From Blastopirellula marina (lineage in GTDB: Bacteria > Planctomycetota > Planctomycetia > Pirellulales > Pirellulaceae): DNA of 64,000 bases. Positions 19,601-27,891 of this stretch are shown here, piece after piece. Location of the stretch: NCBI RefSeq assembly GCF_002967765.1, contig NZ_PUHY01000001.1, positions 362,289 through 426,288 on the forward strand, read 5' to 3'. The stretch's first letter is position 1. Every line of letters starts with the position of its first letter. The notes beneath the pieces were generated by a model. The model saw nothing but the letters and a program-made list of their open reading frames with translations. It made no database searches and was not told the origin of the DNA. A program made the translations under genes and the position numbers.

Positions 19601-21757
19601 GGCTCGCGACTCTCCTCCTTCATGAGCCCACTCCATTTCCCAGAATCTCTCGCCGTCGTGGAAGTATTGCGCCGAACCTTGCGGTTCTTTGCTATCGCCT
19701 GGATGAACTGCCTGCCTACCGTAAAACAGTCCCCCGTCTTCCAGGACGGTCTCCCGCATCCCAAACGTATCCAAGAACTCATAGTCGGCGTCGTACGCCT
19801 GTGAGGGATCACTTAACCAATAGAATTTCCGATTCCAACTCGTGTCGCGCACGAGTACCGCGACATCATCCCCAACCGGAACTACGCTTAGTACATCTTG
19901 GTTCGCCGGAACGCGAAGCTCGCGTTTCGTGATCTTGCCCTTCCGATCTAATACGAACGCGTGCGTCTTGTTCCACAAGACAACTTGCGGAAACACCAAG
20001 GAACAGGTCGAATTATAACGCCGCTTCTGCTTGATCGGGATTTCGGATTGTTCGACCAGAGACTCCAACTCGGGCCAACCATATTCATCGATTATCCCAC
20101 TTTGCAGCGTCAATTTCAGCGACTCGGTAGGCTCGACGGCAGCCAATCGATCGGCGACATCAGGGAAATAACGTAGCGTCTCAGGCCAGAACGTCGATTG
20201 CATCCAATCAAGCGATTTACTGAAACTCGCTAATCCCGTATTCTCAAGCTGACCGACGACGTCCAACGCGTGTTCGTGCCAGATCTTTAAGATTCCCTCA
20301 CGCCCGTCCGCAGCAACAGGAAAGGGATGACGATTCAAATCCGCGACACGATAGCCTCTATTCTTGGCTTCGCCACGGCATGTTAACGCATTATTAAGCC
20401 CTCGTTTTACGGCAGTGGCAAAGCGATCATCGTTGGGGGACAGAAGCACATCCCGATTGCGGAACTTATGGTCGGGTTCCTCCATGAGCCAACCATTGAA
20501 ATCAACTTCACATTCCGGTGGAAATGCAGCGAGCGGGATATCGAGATCAAGACATGTTTCCAACACATCAACGTCCGCACCACGCGATCGCCAGCCGAGG
20601 TTGGCATAAAGTGATAGGGGCTCCCCTTCCTCTTTCAACCGAGGCGCCAGATGTTCAAGCATGTCGAGAACTCGCCTGGGAACGGGTAGTTCATGAAGCA
20701 GGATCCTTCCGAACCAGACCGCAATTGGTTCCTCTAAAGGTGGTGCCCCTTGATGCCCCTCCTCCCGTAGAAACTCAAGCACGCCCCAATCATCTAACAG
20801 ATCGAGCCATGGCCAGAGCTTACTTTCCCCCCAGTAACTGACCTCAGGCTTGGTATGGCGAATTAGTGCCATCGCAAAGCCTGGGTTCCGCTTAATAATT
20901 CGCCGGCAATGCTTGTCGCATCCCTTCCAGAACTGCAACGCCGCACGTCCCATGGCAGGCGTCTCAATGATGTCTTCCAACCAAGCTTCCAGCGCCCCGT
21001 CGGCATCGATGTCGGCTGCCTTCGCCAGCTTCAGAAAATCCTTTGGCAGGTTCGCCCATGGCGCCATTCCACCGCGCGTACGACGAACGCAAAGGTCTTG
21101 GAAAATCTCGAATGCTTCTTGTGGCGGATACTGCGATTTCAAATCGTTTGTGTAGTCTGAAAGCGCCTTGCCTGCCAAGCAGCCTGCAAGTACGAACTCA
21201 AGAATCACATCCCGTCGACGCCCCCTGTCCGACTCCAGGGCATGAACGCGTTCCGCTTCTAGCGATCGGTTCAGAGCACGACCGGCATATGTCTGATTGC
21301 CAAGCTCCTTGTAGGCTCGGCCAACTTCCTCCCAAAACGGTGGAAGAAAGTGTCTTACAGAACGCCCTAACTCTTTCGAAAGTTCGTCATAAGCGTCCCA
21401 AGCATGTCCCGGTTTCGATTTTGCCTTTCGATCCGCTGACTTCATCCTTTTGACGAGATCGAGCGCATAGTGGGCATTGTCTGGATCGTTGATGAGCGCC
21501 CAGGCAGCGAATCCCAAGCTACGTCGCTGCTGAATGGCCAATGGCTTCGAGACTTGGGGGGCCTCAAAACCAAGAAACTCCATCGCGAGATCTTCGGCCT
21601 GACCAAGTCTGGCGGAACTGATACGAACGACCGGTCGATCGCCTAAGGCGGGGTGACGGTAAGTCCGCGCGACCACTTCTTCCGAGCTTTTATTGTCGAC
21701 CTTGGCCTTCGTAGGAACCAAACCACCAGCATTTAGCGTTAGTTGTGCCGAGCTCAT
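16673..21757 (-). CDS. Unrecognised 1694-aa cytoplasmic protein
   Basis: I do not recognise a family for this very long protein. No signal peptide or membrane helix is apparent. An N-terminal helical region includes a TPR-like segment (EEVGRAYKELGNQTYAGRAL, about residue 165). A central region near 600-850 is rich in Trp, Tyr and Gly with short beta-like repeats, which may be a propeller or beta-sandwich. The distal half is again helical, and the last 15 residues are Lys-rich (KKVKKPASRKK). No Walker, nuclease or protease motif stood out. Its start overlaps the stop of the upstream 316-aa gene by 4 bp (ATGA), so the two are translationally coupled. It converges on the MoxR/VWA/SWIM operon, which suggests, by context only, that it belongs to the same system. 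Confidence 0.75.
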   Translation of the reverse strand: MSSAQLTLNAGGLVPTKAKVDNKSSEEVVARTYRHPALGDRPVVRISSARLGQAEDLAMEFLGFEAPQVSKPLAIQQRRSLGFAAWALINDPDNAHYALDLVKRMKSADRKAKSKPGHAWDAYDELSKELGRSVRHFLPPFWEEVGRAYKELGNQTYAGRALNRSLEAERVHALESDRGRRRDVILEFVLAGCLAGKALSDYTNDLKSQYPPQEAFEIFQDLCVRRTRGGMAPWANLPKDFLKLAKAADIDADGALEAWLEDIIETPAMGRAALQFWKGCDKHCRRIIKRNPGFAMALIRHTKPEVSYWGESKLWPWLDLLDDWGVLEFLREEGHQGAPPLEEPIAVWFGRILLHELPVPRRVLDMLEHLAPRLKEEGEPLSLYANLGWRSRGADVDVLETCLDLDIPLAAFPPECEVDFNGWLMEEPDHKFRNRDVLLSPNDDRFATAVKRGLNNALTCRGEAKNRGYRVADLNRHPFPVAADGREGILKIWHEHALDVVGQLENTGLASFSKSLDWMQSTFWPETLRYFPDVADRLAAVEPTESLKLTLQSGIIDEYGWPELESLVEQSEIPIKQKRRYNSTCSLVFPQVVLWNKTHAFVLDRKGKITKRELRVPANQDVLSVVPVGDDVAVLVRDTSWNRKFYWLSDPSQAYDADYEFLDTFGMRETVLEDGGLFYGRQAVHPGDSKEPQGSAQYFHDGERFWEMEWAHEGGESRAVLHEIDPQTGKQGRASVPSWFESEDGNKVDFRSSYLYQVPDRAHDSPIGCKGGMVGWKVIEKQDGTFSGVGIDGQSWEKPIHESTGTFHTPIGLLRRIGADGNLPIVKEDGDWPTLLDPQGETAIASLDRNYSPFSRGQVVTLPLTYWHFLTPRHEATSKKLRTISNNDTAHLIEVAEGARAGAALPKADHGPNIPAAAIQVLRSVRPDDEDEAFDAPSSILESVEKLFPKIPERFALGIVGIVQYAEQLRSTFMSTRNRLAEEAENDTGSSEVLNQKIDASAQLWNMPNIHIYGQSASFAQHLTAVSSFLKGEQESGPLPIVNYQWFKLLDDLPLRAWQTYWRAQGARLSGKDDREPAWRDLLSFLATLGFEKLPGRFDLLIAKRKPEKKSAGKTIRNEHSPGTAYGVVDGDNRFVVLECGFYSNAFSHILRYSTAKKPKAPTGFIVESEERITPEIDAPEFEAFFGAIDGSDDIAVPTGDQLKQLAEQVGASPAEVGLIWIGGLNFDSYETNFLPTEIRNKLGIKMADAKAARQSLTNLNEDVRHKLFHSVISCGLTAPFADDREQVLNAVKAAWNAYMPKRIPLDAEHQKRLSALTKASRWGRVDHEHVLAAATDPQTHEALQVGKYKIQVDPTANYHSLSLKGKEDVSPVSPTMLQILSKLVALVHSDTEIGHEARKAVPAIIKQMAKVIEDDNLLWELRQSFFYDDKLKPVAWLNQHVGKANVGKDKVARFDDGLILAGAHDEGRSLLISYRVGKVQSMDEVGRLVAVLNIEEDPYGNQSEPLKIIALLRSSGFRKLSEAIAGKSLDPGCWSQNALHSAPDVVAAVAKKMKLSEDAALLYLQTLALPDPTTANIRKWNDWTAARYKKAAAEVTQQGLFLEAKRARAGRSHFLPGEWQELKAPWLPVEAWKLPLLVEMEMDCGTKLPLGGPLVLRPFEDLFKAAWKRVCDGDAPRYEEVGKKVKKPASRKK

Positions 21758-22704
21758 GCGTCGCCCTCCTCTTTTTCGTCTTCTTCGACTTTGCGTTTGG
21801 CATAAATCTGCGACGCCATGCGCATTCCCTCGCTGAATGTAACGAGCCCGACATCGGCAATCGATTGCGGGGTTTGTTCCTCGTCAACAAAGATCAAATC
21901 ATCGGTCAATGTTTCGTACTCAGGATCTCCTTCACCAACCCAATATCGCGCCTCCATCGGCGTGCCGTTTTCCCATACCTTGTTACATGCGTAACCTCCG
22001 CGAACGGGATAACCAAGACGACGACAAAGCGAGGCGACGAAGTTAAGCTGATCGAACTTTCCGTTGCTAAACTCGGTAATTCGCTCTGTCTTCTTCTGTT
22101 CATTCGTTGCCGAGAAGACTGGACGAAATAGTTGTTCAACGGATTGCGTAAAGTCCATGTCGGAGGAAATCTCCCGCAGATCCTCAACGCCATCGATCAA
22201 GATAGGATGCGGAATCATGATCTGAGAAGATTTAAGCCATTGTGTCTCCCCATCGCGATCGACGACACCGACACCCTTCTTCGCATCAATATCGCGAAGT
22301 AATCCGGTTTTGTCGGCTTGTGTGTCGCCTTTCGCATCCGCGGCAACTACCACTAAATTTTGCAACAAGTCCCGCCAGTCGGGATCAGGCCAGACTGATT
22401 CCAGAACCTCACGCGGAATGGGTAAGGATCGTAGCATCCATGCTTCGATCTGCCGCAGGCAGTCAGTACGGTGCGTAGCAAGCCACTCACAGGCTGCCAG
22501 AAGCTGTTCTGCTAGATCTGAGTCCTTAAGCGTCTTAGGAACCGAGGCCAGCTTCTTGCCTTGCGGATTTCGAGCTACCAGTTTGCCTTTAAGAATTCCC
22601 AGAGCGTAGCCCTTGTCGGCTTCTAGCCAGGGGAAAGAATCATCCACCGCCGCAGCGGCCTTCTGCGGGCTCTTCTTCTTGAGAGCCTTCGTCGCTTTCG
22701 CCAT
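21754..22704 (-). CDS. DUF4132-like protein (YehI/MolR-related, tentative)
   Basis: A 316-aa cytoplasmic protein. The N-terminus is Lys/Ala-rich (MAKATKALKKKSPQK). From about residue 110 the pattern recalls the DUF4132 region of MolR/YehI: a tryptophan-led helix (DPDWRDLLQNLVV), a small beta unit ending in a MIPHPILI motif, a QLFRPVF motif, and a final segment with CRRLGYPVRGGY followed by aromatic strands. The resemblance is from memory of the family pattern and is the weakest domain call here. If right, it supplies the YehI-like component missing from the plus-strand arm. It is the first gene of a two-gene minus-strand operon, coupled by ATGA to the 1694-aa gene. The C-terminus is acidic (EEDEKEEGDA). 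Confidence 0.6.
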   Translation of the reverse strand: MAKATKALKKKSPQKAAAAVDDSFPWLEADKGYALGILKGKLVARNPQGKKLASVPKTLKDSDLAEQLLAACEWLATHRTDCLRQIEAWMLRSLPIPREVLESVWPDPDWRDLLQNLVVVAADAKGDTQADKTGLLRDIDAKKGVGVVDRDGETQWLKSSQIMIPHPILIDGVEDLREISSDMDFTQSVEQLFRPVFSATNEQKKTERITEFSNGKFDQLNFVASLCRRLGYPVRGGYACNKVWENGTPMEARYWVGEGDPEYETLTDDLIFVDEEQTPQSIADVGLVTFSEGMRMASQIYAKRKVEEDEKEEGDA

Positions 22705-22918
22705 ATTGCACCATGGGGGGTGTGTTCCGAGGAGATTTGGCCCCCATTATGGCGAATGAAATCCAGGAATCCAGTACATTTTCATAAACCGTTTCGCGGC
22801 CTTATAACGCGATCTGTTTTTCGTACCGATGAGGCTACCAATGTTTCCATCTCGCTTTAAGAATCTCACCCTCTATGCACCGTTGCTCGGCCATCACTCG
22901 CTCACGTAAGTGCAAAAA

Positions 22919-22946
22919 GGCGACTCCTTCCTTAGAACGAGTCGCC
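22919..22946 (-). terminator. Rho-independent terminator of the RND efflux operon
   Basis: Arms GGCGACTC (22919-22926) and GAGTCGCC (22939-22946) pair perfectly over 8 bp around a 12-nt loop. On the minus strand the hairpin is followed directly by TTTTT. It lies about 40 bp past the stop of the RND permease gene, the expected place for the end of that minus-strand operon. Confidence 0.8.
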
Positions 22947-22984
22947 GTAGAGGTTTTGAGATGCTACTCAGGATCGTTAGCCCA

Positions 22985-25900
22985 TCACGTGGTCGTGGCC
23001 TCAGCACCGGTTGTCGGCTGAGGCTTCTTCTTCGCAAACTTACTAAGGACCACGTAAAACACTGGAGTGAGGAAGAGCCCGAAGATGGTCACCCCCAACA
23101 TTCCAGCAAACACAGCGGTCCCGAGCACACGCCGCATTTCGAAACCGGCACCCGTCGCAATTAGAAGCGGAATCACACCCAGGATAAACGAGAATGCGGT
23201 CATCAAAATCGGACGGAGACGCAGTCGACAGGCTTCAACGGCGGCTTCGAATCGATCTTTCCCGTTGTCCTCTTCAGCCTTAGCGAATTCAACAATCAAA
23301 ATCGCATTCTTACATGCCAAGCCCACGAGCACGATAAAGCCAATCTGCGTTAAAATGTTGTTATCCATCCCTCGGTACCAAATACCAAGGATTGCGAACA
23401 ACAAACACAATGGCACGATCAAGATGATCGCGAGCGGAAGCAACCAGCTTTCGTACTGGGCGGCCAATGTTAGAAACACAAATAGCACTGCTAAAGGGAA
23501 TAAATAGACAATCGTGTTCCCAGCTTGTCGCTCTTGATAGGCAATATCGGTCCAAGCATAGCCAAAGCCAGGTGGAAGATTGGTCTGAGCCAACTCTTCC
23601 ATCGTATCCAACGATTGTCCCGTGCTGAATCCAGGGATGGTATCGCCATTAATATCGGCAGCAGGATACAAGTTAAATCGCACCAAACGATCAGGACCAG
23701 TCACCCGCTGCAGCTCCACCAGCGAACCAAGGGATACACTCGCGCCCCGAGCACTGCGCGTGCGCAGTTGCATGATATCGCTCGGTTCATCACGGAACTC
23801 CGGCTCTGCCTGAGCGGTCACGCGATACGTTCGTCCGAGGAAGTTGAAATCGTTCACGTAGAGTGATCCAAGATAAACTTGCAACGCCTCGAAGATATTG
23901 GCCACCGGTACATCCAGCATTTCCGCCTTTGTTCGATCGACCTCAGCGTACACCTGGGGAACACTCAACCGATAATTCGAGTAAACTTGCACCAAGCCCG
24001 GTTGCTGATTCGCCTCAGCAACCATTCGTTGGGTCACGATATTCAGGGCGTCGATACCGGCGCCACTTTGGTCTTGGACATACATCTTGTAACCACCACC
24101 ACGACCAATACCACGTACCGGCGGAGGCGGAATGACGAAGATCTCGGCTTCGTTCACCACAGCAACTTCGCGACGCAGGTCCGCGACAATTGCGTTGATA
24201 TCTCGTCCACGAGCCGCCCGTTCTTTTGCATCATCCAATGGAAGAAACGTCACGGCGGCGTTGGGACTAATCGTGAAGGTCGATCCAGATAAGCCCGCAA
24301 TACCAACCGAGTGTGCCACCCCATCGATGCGACCACCGATTTCTGCCACTTTTTTGGTAACTACGTCAGTTCGAGCAAGTGCCGCGCCATCAGGTAGCCG
24401 AATCGCCACAATCAGATAGCCTTGGTCCATGGCAGGAATAAACCCGGTAGGTACCAAACTGAAACTGCTCCAAGTGCAATACAACAAGCCAGCGTACAGA
24501 AGCAAGACTACGACCGACACACGTACGATTCGTGAGATGACCCAAGCGTACGCATCACTCGTAATGTCAAACGTGCGATTGAATAGCCGAAAGAACCAAC
24601 CGAAACACTTGTCAACGATGCGCCCACTCAAATTTCGGGTGGTACCTTTTGGCCGCAATAGCAACGCACAAAGGGCGGGACTAAGGGTTAATGAAACGAA
24701 CGTTGAGAATGCGGTAGAAATGGCGATCGTAATCGCAAACTGCTGATAGAACTTTCCGCTGATGCTAGGGATGAAGACGGTCGGCACGAAAACCGCGATT
24801 AACACCAGGGTCGTCGCGATCAACGCGGAACCAACTTCATCCATTGCCTTATGCGTTGCCTCACGAGGCGATAATCCCTCGGCAATTAAACGCTCGACGT
24901 TCTCAACCACCACAATTGCATCATCGACGACGATACCAATTGCGAGTACCAGTCCGAATAGCGACAGCGTATTTAAAGAGACTCCCAAAAACTGCATCAC
25001 AGCGAAGGTTCCAATCAAGGAGATTGGAATTGCGATCACAGGAATGATGGTCGGGCGCCAACCGTGCAAGAAGATAAACACGGTGAAAATCACGAACGCG
25101 GTGGTAATATATAGCGTGTCGAAAACTTCCTCGATCGATTCTTCCACAAAGTTGGTCGGGTTGTAGGCGATTTCGTAGCCAATTCCAACAGGAAAGTCCT
25201 TACTTAGGTCTTCCATCGTCTGCTTGATCTGATTCGCCGTATCAACCGCGTTCGTTCCTGGCCTCTGATAAACAAGCACAGCAACGGCTGGCTTGCCATC
25301 GAGATAGCTAAGCCGGGAATAGTCTTGAGCTCCCAGTTCGACGCGAGCGACGTCGCTCAGGCGGGTCACGCGACCATCTTCGCCACGTTTGATAATGATC
25401 TTGCCGAACTCTTCCGTATCTTTCAGTCGTCCTTGCGTCGTCACATTCAGCTGAAATGCGCCCGTTTCGTCGGTTGGAGGTTGACCGATCACACCCGCTG
25501 CGACTTGAACGTTTTGACCACGAATCGCCGCGACTACATCCGCCGGCATTAAATCTAGGTGGGTCATGCGTTCGATATCGAGCCAGACCCGCATGGCGTA
25601 TTCGTTACCGCCAGCAATTCGCACGTCGCCGACACCATCCAATCGCATCATCGCATCGCGAACTCGCAAGAATGCGAAGTTGCTGATATAGAGTTGATCG
25701 CGACTTTTGTCGGGCGAATTTAGATGCACCACCATCAGCATGTCAGGAATCTGCTTGCTGGTAGTCACCCCGATTTGGCGGACTGCTTCCGGCAAACGTG
25801 GTTCCGCAATCGCCACACGGTTTTGCACCAGCACTTGAGCGTCGTCCAGATCGGTTCCCAATTTAAAGGTCACCGTCAGCTGCATCGTTCCGTCGGCGCT

Positions 25901-26152
25901 CGACGACGATTCCATATACATCATGTCGTCGACACCGTTCATCTCTTGCTCGATCGGCGTTGCCACCGTATCAGCAATCACTTGCGGCGTTGCCCCGGGA
26001 TAACTGGCTCGCACGACAATCGTCGGCGGAACGACGTCGGGATACTGCGAAACCGGCAACGTGTAATAAACGATGCCACCAACCAGCACGATCAAGAAAG
26101 ATAACACTGACGCAAAGATTGGTCGTTCAATGAAGAAGTGTGGGAAACTCAT
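22985..26152 (-). CDS. HAE1-type RND efflux permease (AcrB/MexF-like)
   Basis: A 1055-aa inner-membrane transporter with the full AcrB layout. It opens with FFIERPIFASVLSFLIVLVGG, has two large periplasmic loops (about residues 35-335 and 560-865) and twelve membrane helices. The TM4 motif region GIVVDDAIVVVENVERL (about 402-418) carries the tandem Asp of the proton relay. The TM10 region holds VGLACKNAILIVEFAK. This length and the hydrophobic-substrate motifs place it with drug/solvent pumps rather than metal pumps. Its start overlaps the adaptor stop by 4 bp (26149-26152), so the two are co-translated. No outer-membrane TolC-like gene is adjacent, so the channel must be encoded elsewhere. 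An AraC regulator is transcribed divergently upstream. Confidence 0.95.
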   Translation of the reverse strand: MSFPHFFIERPIFASVLSFLIVLVGGIVYYTLPVSQYPDVVPPTIVVRASYPGATPQVIADTVATPIEQEMNGVDDMMYMESSSSADGTMQLTVTFKLGTDLDDAQVLVQNRVAIAEPRLPEAVRQIGVTTSKQIPDMLMVVHLNSPDKSRDQLYISNFAFLRVRDAMMRLDGVGDVRIAGGNEYAMRVWLDIERMTHLDLMPADVVAAIRGQNVQVAAGVIGQPPTDETGAFQLNVTTQGRLKDTEEFGKIIIKRGEDGRVTRLSDVARVELGAQDYSRLSYLDGKPAVAVLVYQRPGTNAVDTANQIKQTMEDLSKDFPVGIGYEIAYNPTNFVEESIEEVFDTLYITTAFVIFTVFIFLHGWRPTIIPVIAIPISLIGTFAVMQFLGVSLNTLSLFGLVLAIGIVVDDAIVVVENVERLIAEGLSPREATHKAMDEVGSALIATTLVLIAVFVPTVFIPSISGKFYQQFAITIAISTAFSTFVSLTLSPALCALLLRPKGTTRNLSGRIVDKCFGWFFRLFNRTFDITSDAYAWVISRIVRVSVVVLLLYAGLLYCTWSSFSLVPTGFIPAMDQGYLIVAIRLPDGAALARTDVVTKKVAEIGGRIDGVAHSVGIAGLSGSTFTISPNAAVTFLPLDDAKERAARGRDINAIVADLRREVAVVNEAEIFVIPPPPVRGIGRGGGYKMYVQDQSGAGIDALNIVTQRMVAEANQQPGLVQVYSNYRLSVPQVYAEVDRTKAEMLDVPVANIFEALQVYLGSLYVNDFNFLGRTYRVTAQAEPEFRDEPSDIMQLRTRSARGASVSLGSLVELQRVTGPDRLVRFNLYPAADINGDTIPGFSTGQSLDTMEELAQTNLPPGFGYAWTDIAYQERQAGNTIVYLFPLAVLFVFLTLAAQYESWLLPLAIILIVPLCLLFAILGIWYRGMDNNILTQIGFIVLVGLACKNAILIVEFAKAEEDNGKDRFEAAVEACRLRLRPILMTAFSFILGVIPLLIATGAGFEMRRVLGTAVFAGMLGVTIFGLFLTPVFYVVLSKFAKKKPQPTTGAEATTT

Positions 26153-27597
26153 TGGGCGGCCCCCGATTTGCTAATGGAGGTCGACATACCAGGGCTCTCT
26201 TGAGTTGTCGGAACGTCTTGGTTGGGTGTCTTGATCGAGGTCAGGCCTGACGAGATCCATTTATCCGGCGGCAAAGGCTCGTAGGTATTCGGAAGTCCGT
26301 CTTCAACTATTTGTATTTCACCGGTCTGAACTTGTACTTCCATCGCTGGTCGAGCCAAGAGAAGGCCTTCGATGACAAGTTGCTCATCACCCTTTAAACC
26401 TTCGCGGATAATGCGTAGTCCATCGACCAACGGGCCGGGAACGACAGCACGTCGTTCAATCTTTTTGTCGACGACGATGTACACGAATTGCGACGACTGA
26501 TCGGTACCAATCGCGGAATCCGGAATCAGCACTGCTTCATAGGCGGCACTTCCTGGAAGGCGAACACGACCGAACATTCCTGGCACTAAAACATGATCCT
26601 CATTGCGAAAGATACAACGAACCCGCATGCTGGCCGTATCAGTATCGAATCGGTTGTCAACGAACTCCATGTGTCCGTAATGAGGGAACAGCTTTTCATC
26701 TGACAAACCAAGATAGACCGGATTCTTCGCTTCACGAGAGCTTTTTCGTTTACCCTGTTGAGCAAGGCGAATGTATTTAAGGGCCTGTGCTTCATTCACA
26801 TCGAACGCACAATAAATTGGCTCGACCGAAGTAATCGTGGTAAGTAGTGTCGAAGTCGCTGCCCCCCCACTAATGAGATTTCCTTCCGTGACGTATTCAC
26901 GGCTAATGCGGCCGGTCACAGGAGCGTAAACTCGCGTGTAATTCAAATCGAGCTGTGCTGTCGCAATCCCCGCGTTAGCGGCTTCGATCGCGGCGTTTGC
27001 GGTATCCATCGAAGCTTCGGCCAGTCCGATGCTTGCTTCCGCCGAAGCGACATCGGCTTGCGATTGAACGATGTCGGTTTCCCGCTGATCGAGTTCATCT
27101 TGTGCCACCGCATTTCTTTCACGCAGCGTCCGTGCACGCGCGACGCGAAGTTGCGCCAAATCAAGTTGAGCATTTGCTTGTTTTTGTTGAGCTAATGCCT
27201 CGGCCATCTGCGCTTTTGACTGGGACAGTTGGGATTCGGCCTGGCGGAGCTGAGCCTTAGCCTCACTCAATGTTGCCTCGAAAGGACGTGGATCGATGAT
27301 AAACAGGAGATCACCTTCGTTTACCATCTGTCCTTCGTCGAAGTGTATCGACTGAAGATAGCCGCTCACGCGGGCACGCACTTCAACAAACTCGACCGGC
27401 TCTAGACGCCCGGTGTATGCGTCCCACTCAACGATCTCTTTTTGCAAAGGTTGAGCGACAGTCATTGTAGGTGCAGGTGGCTTGGCCTGCTCGCGGGGTG
27501 CCTGGCCGCAGCCCAACATTCCGCAAACAAGAAGTCCACCCACAATGGCCGCAGAATGCGGCGAAATCAAACGAAGCGTTAGCATAGCGGTAGGCAA
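26149..27597 (-). CDS. RND efflux periplasmic adaptor lipoprotein (AcrA/MexE-like)
   Basis: A 482-aa membrane-fusion protein. The signal peptide ends in a probable lipobox GMLGC with C30 as the lipidation site. The order is membrane-proximal beta strands, a lipoyl half-motif (GYLQSIHFDEGQMVNEGDLLF), a long coiled-coil hairpin rich in Ala/Gln/Glu (about 115-210), the second lipoyl half (YTRVYAPVTGRIS) and beta-barrel domains. The C-terminus after about 430 is a Pro/Ser/Thr-rich tail. The coiled coil is longer than usual. The adaptor links the permease to an outer-membrane channel. It is the first gene of the two-gene operon, with a 294-bp divergent promoter region separating it from the AraC regulator. 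Confidence 0.93.
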   Translation of the reverse strand: MPTAMLTLRLISPHSAAIVGGLLVCGMLGCGQAPREQAKPPAPTMTVAQPLQKEIVEWDAYTGRLEPVEFVEVRARVSGYLQSIHFDEGQMVNEGDLLFIIDPRPFEATLSEAKAQLRQAESQLSQSKAQMAEALAQQKQANAQLDLAQLRVARARTLRERNAVAQDELDQRETDIVQSQADVASAEASIGLAEASMDTANAAIEAANAGIATAQLDLNYTRVYAPVTGRISREYVTEGNLISGGAATSTLLTTITSVEPIYCAFDVNEAQALKYIRLAQQGKRKSSREAKNPVYLGLSDEKLFPHYGHMEFVDNRFDTDTASMRVRCIFRNEDHVLVPGMFGRVRLPGSAAYEAVLIPDSAIGTDQSSQFVYIVVDKKIERRAVVPGPLVDGLRIIREGLKGDEQLVIEGLLLARPAMEVQVQTGEIQIVEDGLPNTYEPLPPDKWISSGLTSIKTPNQDVPTTQESPGMSTSISKSGAAQ

Positions 27598-27649
27598 GTG
27601 GGTAAGAATTAATCGATTGTATTTAATGCTTTTTCAACATCGTGAATAA

Positions 27650-27684
27650 GCAATCGCGTACGGCAAAAGCACCGTGCGGATTGC
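27650..27684. promoter_or_regulatory. Imperfect inverted repeat in the RND/AraC divergent promoter region
   Basis: A left arm GCAATCGCGTACGG (27650-27663) pairs with a right arm CCGTGCGGATTGC (27672-27684) around an 8-nt loop, with one bulge or mismatch. It lies 53 bp upstream of the RND adaptor start, in what is likely its leader or promoter. It could be an operator for the neighbouring AraC protein or an RNA hairpin. Nothing in the sequence decides. Confidence 0.35.
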
Positions 27685-27891
27685 CGCGTCCAACTAAGTG
27701 AGGGTCACAAAAATAACGGCAAATGTGCCGAAAAATGCGAGACGAATCGACCTCGCATGGGACCGGACGAATAATACTAGCCAGAGTTCTAATTTCGTCG
27801 ATAGCACGATCCTCGAAGATCCTTGTACAATCCTCCAATCATCGGTTTCCTACCATCTGATGATTCAAGCAGTACGACTATCATTAACCCG

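Noticed and set aside
19184..19804. Long open frame (206 codons) antisense to the 1694-aa gene
   Set aside because: Lies wholly within a longer coupled gene on the other strand, has no domain and no ribosome-binding site. Shadow frame.
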